From assembly GCA_018609665.1 (NCBI GenBank), contig JAHENN010000049.1, positions 1-14,509 on the forward strand: a stretch of 14,509 bases of DNA, read 5' to 3'. This document shows, piece after piece, positions 5,794 to 12,108 of the stretch; the stretch's first letter is position 1; each line of letters starts with the position of its first letter. Origin of the DNA: Haloarculaceae archaeon. GTDB taxonomy: Archaea > Halobacteriota > Halobacteria > Halobacteriales > Haloarculaceae. The notes beneath the pieces are model-generated. The model did not search any database and was not told the DNA's origin. It was given only the letters and a program-made list of their open reading frames with translations. Both the position numbers and the translations under genes were made by a program.

Positions 5794-6135
5794 ATGTTCG
5801 AACGATTCTCGAGCGGCTACTACCTGGGACGGCTCTACGTCGAACCGCACGAGAGCGAGCGGGCGGTGATGCAGCGGGCCGACCACGAACGCGTGAGCGA
5901 GCAGCTGTACGACGACGTCGACGGCCCGGAGCCGCTCGTGATGAAGGTCGGGTCGGCGCACCTCCCGGTCCACGGCGCCGAGGGCGTCCCCGGACGGACG
6001 CTCGCGCTGCCGGAGTCCGTCCTGCCGGCGACCGGCGTCGAGAACCCGCCGGCGCTCAGCGAGGTGCTGCTGGCGAAGGCCGACCGGGCCGCACAGCTCC
6101 TCGACCTCGGCTCCGTCGACCCCGCGGGCTTTTAA
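5794..6135 (+). CDS. DUF5802 family protein (haloarchaeal, unknown function)
   Basis: The 113-residue protein begins MFERFSSGYYLGRLYVEPHE, which I recognise as the signature opening of the haloarchaeal DUF5802 family, and ends with the matching VLLAKADRAAQLLDL. It is soluble with no signal peptide or membrane segment. A middle stretch (PLVMKVGSAHLPVHG) suggests a compact beta-rich domain. No enzyme motif is seen and no function is known to me. The ATG at 5794 fits the family start. Its TAA stop (6133-6135) lies inside the TATA-like box of the next gene, so the two genes appear to be transcribed separately even though they are 24 bases apart. Confidence 0.85.
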   Translation: MFERFSSGYYLGRLYVEPHESERAVMQRADHERVSEQLYDDVDGPEPLVMKVGSAHLPVHGAEGVPGRTLALPESVLPATGVENPPALSEVLLAKADRAAQLLDLGSVDPAGF

Positions 6136-6136
6136 A
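6130..6136 (+). promoter_or_regulatory. TATA-like box for the VLRF1-type hydrolase gene
   Basis: TTTTAAA lies 24-30 bases before the ATG at 6160, the same seven bases and the same spacing as at gatD. It contains the TAA stop of the preceding DUF5802 gene, so one heptamer serves both as stop codon and as core promoter. Confidence 0.65.
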
Positions 6137-6159
6137 CGGTCGGCGCCGTCGTTCGGTCG

Positions 6160-7047
6160 ATGCTCGACGACCTCCTCGGGCGGACCGAGCTGAAGGAGCG
6201 CATCGCGGAGCTGGAGGCCGAACGGGAGCGTCTCCGGGCGCAACTGGACGCCGAACAGGAGCGCCGCTCGGAGGCCGCCCGCAAGCGACAGGACGCCGAG
6301 GAGCGGATCAACCGCCTTGAGGACCGCATCGCCGACCTCGAGGGCAAGCTCGACGGCGACTCCGGCGAGGCCGTCGAGGTCGGGTTCCGACACGAGAGCG
6401 CGGTCCGCGGCCGGCGCCTCGAGGCCGTCCTCTCGCAGCTGGAGTCGTTCGAGGCCGGCGCCGAGTCCGTCCTGACGGCCTACGTCGACGAGTCCGCGCC
6501 CGAAGAGGTGCGGGACCTGCTCGGCGAGCGTGCCGCGCTCGTCTCGCGGGCCGCGCCGTGTCTCGTCTGTGCCGACGACGCCGGCCTGCTGGCGGCGGCG
6601 CTGCGGCCGCCCGTCGCCCCCGAGCCATTCGTGACCTGGGGCGACCGCCCGGAGGTCGACCGGGCGTGGCTGGCGCCGACCGGCCGGTTCGCGCTGGCGC
6701 TCGTCCGCTCGGACGTCTTCGCCGTCGGCGTCTACGAGGGCGACGAGCGCGTGGACTTCGAGGGCTTCGCGAGCGACGTCAAGAGCGACCACTCGAAGGG
6801 CGGCTTCTCGCAGGCGCGGTTCGAGCGGCTCCGCGACGAGCAGATCGCCGCCCACGTCGACCGCTGTACCGAGACGCTGGCCGACGTCGACGCCGACCGG
6901 CTGTACGTCACCGGTGACCGCCGGCTGGTCGGCGAGGTCGCGGCCGACGCCGACGCGACGGCCGCCGTCGACGCCACCGGCGACCCCGAGCCCGCCCTCG
7001 CGGACGCCTTCGACGAGTTCTGGACCGTCCGGCTGTACGGGCTCTGA
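6160..7047 (+). CDS. Vms1/Ankzf1 (VLRF1)-type peptidyl-tRNA hydrolase
   Basis: The 295-residue protein opens with a strong coiled coil at about 5-66 (ELKERIAELEAERERLRAQ, then heptads to GKLDG). A release-factor-like domain follows. The key segment HSKGGFSQARFERLRDEQ (211-228) has the GGxSQ loop whose Gln (218 here) matches the catalytic Gln of Vms1 and, by analogy, the GGQ Gln of release factors; RLYVTGD (247-253) is typical of the next strand. In eukaryotes Vms1/ANKZF1 cuts the nascent chain from tRNA on stalled 60S subunits. In archaea VLRF1 proteins are thought to do the same with the RqcH/NEMF pathway. The N-terminal coiled coil is probably a ribosome or partner contact. The gene has its own promoter and a leaderless ATG. 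The family call is confident; archaeal function is inferred. Confidence 0.87.
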   Translation: MLDDLLGRTELKERIAELEAERERLRAQLDAEQERRSEAARKRQDAEERINRLEDRIADLEGKLDGDSGEAVEVGFRHESAVRGRRLEAVLSQLESFEAGAESVLTAYVDESAPEEVRDLLGERAALVSRAAPCLVCADDAGLLAAALRPPVAPEPFVTWGDRPEVDRAWLAPTGRFALALVRSDVFAVGVYEGDERVDFEGFASDVKSDHSKGGFSQARFERLRDEQIAAHVDRCTETLADVDADRLYVTGDRRLVGEVAADADATAAVDATGDPEPALADAFDEFWTVRLYGL

Positions 7048-7062
7048 GCGGCGGCCGACCCG

Positions 7063-7069
7063 TTTATCA
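7063..7069 (+). promoter_or_regulatory. TATA-like box for the DUF1611-epimerase unit
   Basis: TTTATCA lies 23-29 bases before the ATG at 7092 in an otherwise G+C-rich 44-base gap, consistent with leaderless transcription of the two-gene unit. Confidence 0.6.
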
Positions 7070-7091
7070 GCGCGGCCCGTCTGGCGGGCGT

Positions 7092-8102
7092 ATGCGCGTT
7101 GCCGTCCTCGCCCACGAGCAGTTCCCCGACCGCGCCAAGACCGCCGTCGGCGTCCTGCGGTACGCCGACCACGACGTCGTCGCGGTGCTGGACCGCGACT
7201 CCGCGGGCACGACCGTCGCCGACCACGTCGCCGACCTCGACGCCGACACGCCGGTCGTCGAGGGCGTCGCCGACGCGCCCGCCTTCGACGCCCTCGTCGT
7301 CGGCATCGCGCCCATCGGCGGCGGCTTCGACGACTCCTGGCGGCCCGACGTCCGGGCCGCCATCGAGCGCGGCGCCGACGTCGTCGCCGGCCTCCACTAC
7401 CTCCTGAACGACGACGCGGAGTTCGCCCGGCTGGCCGACGAGCACGGCGTCGAGTTGCGCGACATTCGGCGGCCGCCCGACGACCTCACCGTCGCCGAGG
7501 GGGTCGCCCGCGAGCTGGACTGCGAGGTGGTCCTGACGGTCGGCACCGACTGCTCGACGGGCAAGATGACGACGACGCTGGAGCTCGTCGAGGCCGCCCG
7601 CGAGCGGGGACTGGACGCCGGCTTCGTCCCCACCGGCCAGACCGGCATCATGATCGCCGGGTCGGGAATCCCCGTCGACCGCACGGTGAGCGACTTCACC
7701 GCCGGCGCCGTCGAGCGGATGCTCCGGGAGCGGGGCGACGACCACGACTACCTCGTCGTCGAGGGACAGGGCTCCATCGTCCACCCGGCCTACTCGGCGG
7801 TCACCTGCGGAATCCTCCACGGCGCGATGCCGGACCACCTGGTGCTGTGCCACGAGGCCGGCCGCGAGGCAGTCCACGGCTACGAGTCGTTCTCCCTGCC
7901 AGACCCCGGGCGGGTCGCGGCGCTGTACGTCGACCTCGCCGGGGAGGTCGCCCCGACCGAACTGCTCGGCGGCGCGCTGAACACCTCGGGGCTGACCGAG
8001 TCCGACGCGGAGGCGGCGCTGGCCGAGTACGAGGCGGCCATCGACGCGCCCGCCGTCGACCCCGTCCGGCAGGACGCCGGGGAGCTGCTCGAGGAGCTAT
8101 GA
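7092..8102 (+). CDS. dgcN: DUF1611 protein, probable D-glutamate (D-amino acid) N-acetyltransferase, DgcN-like
   Basis: The 336-residue protein has a Rossmann-like N-terminal part (MRVAVLAHEQFPDRAKTAVGVLRY and GADVVAGLHYLL) and a P-loop-type C-terminal part: LTVGTDCSTGKMTTTLEL (148-165) matches the DUF1611 signature G-T-D-x-x-x-G-K-M/T, followed by VPTGQTGIMIAG (179-190) and LVVEGQGSIVHPAY (221-234). DUF1611 members paired with enolase-superfamily epimerases were shown in marine bacteria to be DgcN, which acetylates D-Glu, with DgcA racemising N-acetyl-D-Glu. The gene overlaps the epimerase gene by ATGA (8099-8102), as expected for that pair. Archaeal substrates may differ, so the symbol is provisional. 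Length fits the family, and the ATG at 7092 fits the TATA-like box. Confidence 0.75.
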   Translation: MRVAVLAHEQFPDRAKTAVGVLRYADHDVVAVLDRDSAGTTVADHVADLDADTPVVEGVADAPAFDALVVGIAPIGGGFDDSWRPDVRAAIERGADVVAGLHYLLNDDAEFARLADEHGVELRDIRRPPDDLTVAEGVARELDCEVVLTVGTDCSTGKMTTTLELVEAARERGLDAGFVPTGQTGIMIAGSGIPVDRTVSDFTAGAVERMLRERGDDHDYLVVEGQGSIVHPAYSAVTCGILHGAMPDHLVLCHEAGREAVHGYESFSLPDPGRVAALYVDLAGEVAPTELLGGALNTSGLTESDAEAALAEYEAAIDAPAVDPVRQDAGELLEEL

Positions 8103-9127
8103 AGGGGCAGTTCGAGACCGTCGAGCTGCCGCTTTCGGTGCCGTTCACCATCGCCCGCGGCACGACGACCGTCACGGAGAACGTCGTCGTCAAGCTGGAA
8201 CACGACGGCGCGGTCGGCTACGGGGCGGCGGCGCCGGCGGCCCGCTACGGCGAGACGACCGGGACCGTCGAGGCCGTCCTGCCGGAACTGCTCGAGGTCG
8301 TCGAACCGGTCGGCGACGTCCACGCCCGCCGGGAGATCGCCGACCGGATGCGGAGCGCCGTCCGGGACAACCCGGCGGCCCGGGCGGCCGTCGACGTGGC
8401 GCTGTGGGACCTCGCCGGCAAGCTGCTCGACGAGCCCGTCTACCGCCTGCTGGGGCTGTCGGCGGGGACGGGGCCGCCGACGTCGTACACCGTCGGCATC
8501 GCCGAGACGGCGACGATGCGGCGCCGCGCCCGGGAGGCGGCCGCGGCCGGCTACCCGGTGCTGAAGCTGAAGCTCGGCACCGACCGGGACCGCCGCATCG
8601 TCGAGGCGGTGCGGGCCGCCGCCCCCGACGTCCGGCTCCGCGTGGACGCCAACGAGGCCTGGACGCCGAAGCAGGCCGTCGCCCGCTGTGAGACCCTCGC
8701 CGAGTACGACGTCGAGTTCGTCGAACAGCCCGTCCCTGCCGAGGACCGCGCGGGGCTGCGGTACGTCCACGAGCGGTCGCCGCTGCCGATCGCGGCCGAC
8801 GAGTCCTGCCGGACGGCCGCCGACGTGCCCGAAATCGCCGACCGCTGCGACGTCGCCAACCTGAAGCTGATGAAGACCGGCGGCATCACGCCCGCCGTCG
8901 AGCTGATCCACGCCGCCCGCGCCCACGATCTCGAGGTGATGTGCGGCTGCATGCTGGAGACGAACGCCGCGATTGCCGGTGCCGCCCACCTGCTGCCGCT
9001 GCTGGACCACGCCGACCTCGACGGGTCGCTGCTGCTGGAGACCGACCCCTACGACGGCGTCCCGGTCCGGGAGGGGCGGTTCGACCTCGGGGCCGTGGAG
9101 GCGGGGACGGGCGCCGAGTCGCGATAA
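8099..9127 (+). CDS. dgcA: Enolase-superfamily epimerase (dipeptide epimerase or N-acetyl-D-glutamate racemase, DgcA-like)
   Basis: The 342-residue protein has the full set of muconate-lactonizing-type residues. LKLKLG holds the K-x-K acid-base pair at 156-158; metal ligands are Asp183 (RVDANEAW), Glu209 (VEQP) and Asp234 (ADES); NLKLMKTGG holds the second catalytic Lys (256); and CMLET (284-288) and HADLDGS with Asp306-x-Asp308 (the D-x-D motif of dipeptide epimerases) close the barrel. In bacteria such enzymes epimerise L-Ala-D/L-Glu from murein, but archaea have no murein with D-Glu. Together with the upstream DUF1611 gene, N-acetyl-Glu racemisation is the better guess. The two genes overlap by 4 bases (ATGA). 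The family call is firm; the substrate is inferred. Confidence 0.82.
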   Translation: MKGQFETVELPLSVPFTIARGTTTVTENVVVKLEHDGAVGYGAAAPAARYGETTGTVEAVLPELLEVVEPVGDVHARREIADRMRSAVRDNPAARAAVDVALWDLAGKLLDEPVYRLLGLSAGTGPPTSYTVGIAETATMRRRAREAAAAGYPVLKLKLGTDRDRRIVEAVRAAAPDVRLRVDANEAWTPKQAVARCETLAEYDVEFVEQPVPAEDRAGLRYVHERSPLPIAADESCRTAADVPEIADRCDVANLKLMKTGGITPAVELIHAARAHDLEVMCGCMLETNAAIAGAAHLLPLLDHADLDGSLLLETDPYDGVPVREGRFDLGAVEAGTGAESR

Positions 9128-9155
9128 CCAGCCGGACCGCATGGTCGAATCGTAA

Positions 9156-9329
9156 TCACTCCGGCGGCACCACGAACAGCGACAGCGCGACGACGACGCC
9201 GGCCAGCGCGCTCCCGAGGCCGACGGCCAGCGGCGTCGGCACCGCCGAGAGCCAGCCGGCCAGCAGGCCGACGACAACGGGAACGGGCATCGCCGCCAGC
9301 AGCCCGTCGTAGCGCGTCGTCGCGTCCAT
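9156..9329 (-). CDS. Small two-helix membrane protein (57 residues)
   Basis: The 57-residue product is MDATTRYDGLLAAM followed by two hydrophobic segments, roughly 14-30 (MPVPVVVGLLAGWLSAV) and 32-54 (TPLAVGLGSALAGVVVALS), and the end FVVPPE. The first segment starts after a short charged head; no signal peptidase site is obvious. I do not recognise a function. Support for it being real is a strong AT-rich promoter 24-30 bases before ATG 9329, normal acidic-leaning codon use, and a stop that leaves 28 bases to the convergent epimerase gene. It lies downstream of the aIF5B gene on the same strand, with a 74-base gap. Confidence 0.65.
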   Translation of the reverse strand: MDATTRYDGLLAAMPVPVVVGLLAGWLSAVPTPLAVGLGSALAGVVVALSLFVVPPE

Positions 9330-9350
9330 ACCGTCGCTGTGGACGCCCGG

Positions 9351-9367
9351 ATAATTAAATCTAATTA
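9351..9367 (-). promoter_or_regulatory. AT-rich promoter region for the 57-residue protein gene
   Basis: Seventeen bases are all A or T except one C, strikingly AT-rich for this window. On the minus strand a TATA-like TTTAATT falls 24-30 bases before the ATG at 9329. The same stretch also holds the symmetrical TAATTA and could double as the transcription end of the upstream aIF5B gene, which stops at 9404. Confidence 0.6.
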
Positions 9368-9403
9368 CCGACCGCGGCGGGCCGGAGGCACGGACGCGGC
9401 CGC

Positions 9404-11212
9404 CTACTTCCCCCAGAAGGGGTCGCGGTTGCGGTGGTTGTCGAGGTACATGCCCAGCGCCTCGAGTTCGTCGGTCGGAATCTCGTCGGACAGCTCCTGT
9501 TCGAGGATCTTGGCGTGTTTCTCGGGCAGTTCGGTCCACAGCTCGTCGCCTTCCTCGATCTGTCGGCCGACGGTGGGGCCGTCGATGGAGGCGGCGACCT
9601 CCTCGCCGGCGCGGGCCTCGTCGATGTCGTCGCCGGCGTCCTGCAGCGACTTGAGCTGGCCGACGCGCTCGGGCTCGTTGCCGTCCCACTTCTCGACGCG
9701 GGAGTTGCGCTTCAGCGTCCCCGACAGCACCTCGACGCCGACGACCGCGGGGTTCGACTGCCGGAAGACGTGGTCCTCGAGCACCCGGAACCGGCAGGGC
9801 CGCTGGATCTTGTCCAGCACCTGCTCCTGCTGGGCGCGCTCGATGGTCTCGACGTGCTCCTCGTAGGACTCGACCAGCTGGTAGATGACCTCGTCGACGA
9901 ACAGCTCGACGCCGTCGGTCTCGGCCTCCTCGCGGGCGTCCTCGAGGACGTCGACGTTGAAGCCGAGGACGGTCTCGTGTTTCGGCTCCTCGGCGGTCGA
10001 GGCGACGGCGACGTCCCGCGGGGCGACGTCGCCGACCTCCGCGCGGACGATGGGCACCTCCGCGTCGCCGAGGGCGGCGGCGATGGCCTCCAGCGAGCCG
10101 AGCGTGTCGGCCTTGACGACGACGCCGTCCTCCTCGGTCGTCACCTCGATGTCGGCCAGCTCGGCGCGGACCTCGTCGACGACCTCCGGAAGCGGCCGGT
10201 CGCGGACGGCCCGGACGGGCGCGCCCGCCATCGCGTCGTCCAGCTCCGGGGCGGCGACCTTCACGCCGGCGGCGGCCCGGACGGAGTCGACCCGCTCGAA
10301 CTCCTTTTCGGTGCGGATCTCCGCCAGCGGCCGCGGTTGCAGCAGCGCCCGCACGTCGGTGACGATGGGGTCGCCGGTGCCGCCGACCACCAGCGTATCG
10401 TCGGCCCGCAGCGTCCCGTCGTACAGCACGAGGTCCAGCGTCGTCCCGAAGCCGCGCTCCTCGGCGACCTCGAGGACGGTGCCGACGCCCGGGCCGCCGA
10501 CGTCGATGGACATCTCCTCCTTGAGGTAGCTCTGGGACAGCCCCATCAGGACGGTCAGCAGGTCGGGGACGCCCTCGCCGGTTTCGGCGGAGACGGGGAC
10601 GACGCCGACGTTGGCCCGGAAGTCCTGGACCCGCCAGTACATGTCCGCCGAGAAGTCGTTGTCCGAGAGGTCGCCGATGAGCTCGTAGAGCTGTTCGTTG
10701 AGCCGCGATTCGGCCCGCTCGCTCTGCCGTTCCAGCGACTGCCGGACGGGCGTGTCGGGGTTCGGGTTCCACCCCGGGACGGTGTCGATTTTGTTGGCCG
10801 CGACGATGAACGGCGTCTGGGTCCGCTTGAGGATGTCGACGGCCTCCAGCGTCTGCGGCTGGAAACCGTCGTTGACGTCGACGACGAGGATCGCGATGTC
10901 GGCCAGGGCGCCGCCGCGGGACCGCAGCGTCGAGAAGGAGTGGTGGCCGGGCGTGTCGATGAACAGCAGGCCGGGCAGATCGAAGTCGTCGGGGTCGACG
11001 AGCCCCCCCGCGATGTCGGAGATGGTGTCCAGCGGCACCGCCGTCGCGCCGATGTGCTGGGTGATGGCGCCGGACTCGCCGGCCGTCACCGCCGAGCCGC
11101 GGACCTCGTCCAGCAGGCTCGTCTTCCCGTGGTCGACGTGGCCCAGCACGGCGACGATCGGCGTCCGTAGCGAGGCTGTGTCCCCGGCGTCGGTCGCGTC
11201 GGCGTCAGACAT
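9404..11212 (-). CDS. infB: Translation initiation factor aIF5B
   Basis: The 602-residue GTPase joins the ribosomal subunits and helps place initiator tRNA. Motifs: P-loop GHVDHGKTSL (24-33), AGESGAITQHIGAT (44-57, switch I), DTPGHHSF (86-93), NKID (140-143) and SAETGEG for G5. The EF-Tu-like domain II, the middle domain (DTLGSLEAIAAAL) and domain IV follow, ending ALGMYLDNHRNRDPFWGK. Length is normal for the archaeal short form, without the long N-terminal extension of eukaryotic eIF5B. The first ATG after a GAGGAG ribosome site is chosen (11212); the first 16 residues are acidic and variable. It is transcribed away from the PRC-barrel/Nob1 pair across 126 bases. The conserved ends and all G motifs are intact. 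Confidence 0.97.
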   Translation of the reverse strand: MSDADATDAGDTASLRTPIVAVLGHVDHGKTSLLDEVRGSAVTAGESGAITQHIGATAVPLDTISDIAGGLVDPDDFDLPGLLFIDTPGHHSFSTLRSRGGALADIAILVVDVNDGFQPQTLEAVDILKRTQTPFIVAANKIDTVPGWNPNPDTPVRQSLERQSERAESRLNEQLYELIGDLSDNDFSADMYWRVQDFRANVGVVPVSAETGEGVPDLLTVLMGLSQSYLKEEMSIDVGGPGVGTVLEVAEERGFGTTLDLVLYDGTLRADDTLVVGGTGDPIVTDVRALLQPRPLAEIRTEKEFERVDSVRAAAGVKVAAPELDDAMAGAPVRAVRDRPLPEVVDEVRAELADIEVTTEEDGVVVKADTLGSLEAIAAALGDAEVPIVRAEVGDVAPRDVAVASTAEEPKHETVLGFNVDVLEDAREEAETDGVELFVDEVIYQLVESYEEHVETIERAQQEQVLDKIQRPCRFRVLEDHVFRQSNPAVVGVEVLSGTLKRNSRVEKWDGNEPERVGQLKSLQDAGDDIDEARAGEEVAASIDGPTVGRQIEEGDELWTELPEKHAKILEQELSDEIPTDELEALGMYLDNHRNRDPFWGK

Positions 11213-11219
11213 AGAAACT

Positions 11220-11225
11220 CTCCTC
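11220..11225 (-). promoter_or_regulatory. Shine-Dalgarno site for infB
   Basis: On the minus strand GAGGAG precedes the infB ATG at 11212 with seven bases in between, a good match to the haloarchaeal anti-SD. Most other genes in this window look leaderless, so this is a notable exception. Confidence 0.6.
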
Positions 11226-11250
11226 TCTACCCGTCTCTGGTCCGCCGGCG

Positions 11251-11257
11251 CATAAAA
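11251..11257 (-). promoter_or_regulatory. TATA-like box for infB
   Basis: On the minus strand TTTTATG lies 39-45 bases before the ATG. Transcription would begin near 11228, leaving a short leader of about 16 bases that carries the GAGGAG site. Confidence 0.55.
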
Positions 11258-11307
11258 CGGTTTCATTGTCGGCTCGCCGCCGGTCTCGGCGCCTCGGCCA
11301 CCCGAAC

Positions 11308-11314
11308 GTTGATA
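11308..11314 (+). promoter_or_regulatory. Possible TATA-like box for the PRC-barrel/Nob1 unit
   Basis: GTTGATA sits 25-31 bases before the ATG at 11339. It is a weak match but is the best AT-leaning patch on this side of the divergent gap. Confidence 0.35.
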
Positions 11315-11338
11315 GCAGGGGGCCTGCAACCGACGGGT

Positions 11339-11578
11339 ATGCCAGAGATACTCGCCGAGAACCTCTCCGACAAGGAGGTAATGGGCTCGGACGGCGCCAG
11401 CCTCGGGACGCTGTACAACATCACGATGGACCTCAAGACCGGGACGCTGCGGAACCTGGTCGTCGACCCGGCCAACGCCACCGTCGACCCCGACTTCCCC
11501 CGCGACGACCACGGCCACTACCTCGTCCCCGTCGGCCGCGTGCAGGCGGTGAAGGACGCCGTCGTCGTCGACCGCTGA
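11339..11578 (+). CDS. PRC-barrel domain protein
   Basis: The 79-residue protein is a single PRC barrel: MPEILAENLSDKEVMGSDGASLGTLYNITMD, then LRNLVVDPANATVD and HGHYLVPVGRVQAVKDAVVV. The Gly-Ser-Asp-Gly turn and the V-x-V-D strand are typical. PRC barrels occur in RimM, a ribosome-maturation factor, and in photosynthetic reaction centres and CdvA. Stand-alone archaeal PRC proteins are thought to be adaptors. It is six bases upstream of the Nob1 gene, and divergent from infB, so a role in ribosome assembly is plausible but unproven. The ATG at 11339 is preferred over an upstream TTG at 11309 because the barrel starts at residue 1 from the ATG. Confidence 0.85.
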   Translation: MPEILAENLSDKEVMGSDGASLGTLYNITMDLKTGTLRNLVVDPANATVDPDFPRDDHGHYLVPVGRVQAVKDAVVVDR

Positions 11579-11584
11579 TTCTCG

Positions 11585-12040
11585 ATGCAGGTGCTCGACT
11601 CGTCGGCGTTCATCCACGACTTCACCACGGAGGAGTCCGTCGCGACGATTCCGCTCGTCCGGGAGGAGCTCGAGGACGAGGCCGGCTACCGGTTCGACGC
11701 CCTGGAGGGCTCCGGGATGCGGGTCCACATCCCCGACCCCGAGACCGTCGACCGCGTCGGCCGGGCGGCCGGCGAGACCGGCGACGCCGACGCGCTCTCC
11801 CGGACCGACCGCCGGCTGCTGGCGGCGGCCTTCGAACTCGACGCCACGCTCGTCACCGACGACTACGCCATGCAGAACGTCGCCGAGAGCCTCGACGTCG
11901 ACGTCGACGTCATCGCCCAGGACGGCATCGACGAGCGCCGCGAGTGGCGCTTCCAGTGTCAGGGCTGCGGCCGGACCTTCGACGAGAGCCGCGACCGCTG
12001 TCGGATCTGCGGCAGCGACCTCGAGCGCAAGCGTCCGTAA
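11585..12040 (+). CDS. nob1: Nob1-type rRNA endonuclease (PIN domain with zinc ribbon)
   Basis: The 151-residue protein is the archaeal Nob1, which cuts precursor 16S rRNA at its 3' end late in small-subunit assembly. The PIN domain shows the acidic catalytic set: Asp5 (VLDSSAFI), Glu27 or Glu28 (VREELED), Asp75 (LSRTDRRLLAAA) and Asp92/Asp93 (VTDDYAMQNVA). A zinc ribbon follows with FQCQGCGR (Cys125, Cys128) and CRICG (Cys139, Cys142). Length fits archaeal Nob1. It sits six bases after the PRC-barrel stop with no clear Shine-Dalgarno site, so it is likely co-transcribed and translated by reinitiation. Placement divergent from aIF5B matches the known eukaryotic link, where eIF5B stimulates Nob1 cleavage. 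Confidence 0.93.
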   Translation: MQVLDSSAFIHDFTTEESVATIPLVREELEDEAGYRFDALEGSGMRVHIPDPETVDRVGRAAGETGDADALSRTDRRLLAAAFELDATLVTDDYAMQNVAESLDVDVDVIAQDGIDERREWRFQCQGCGRTFDESRDRCRICGSDLERKRP

Positions 12041-12074
12041 CCGGTCCCGGCCCTTCGGCGCCCGGCCGACTGAC

Positions 12075-12083
12075 AAGATTAAT
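12075..12083 (+). promoter_or_regulatory. TATA-like box for the CPBP protease gene
   Basis: AAGATTAAT lies 26-34 bases before the GTG at 12109 and is the only AT-rich patch in the 68-base gap after Nob1. It supports the GTG start and a leaderless mRNA. Confidence 0.55.
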
Positions 12084-12108
12084 CGGACGGCGAGCCGTAC
12101 GGCCGGGA

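Noticed and set aside
6914..8098. Plus-strand frame upstream of the epimerase gene
   Set aside because: It is Arg/Pro-rich, out of frame with the VLRF1 and DUF1611 genes and lacks family motifs; the epimerase starts at the ATGA overlap.
9434..11170. Plus-strand open frame antisense to infB
   Set aside because: It mirrors an intact aIF5B gene and shows no domain of its own.
11266..12108. Upstream extension of the CPBP protease frame
   Set aside because: It overlaps the PRC-barrel and Nob1 genes in another frame and is Arg/Pro-rich; the GTG at 12109 fits the promoter.
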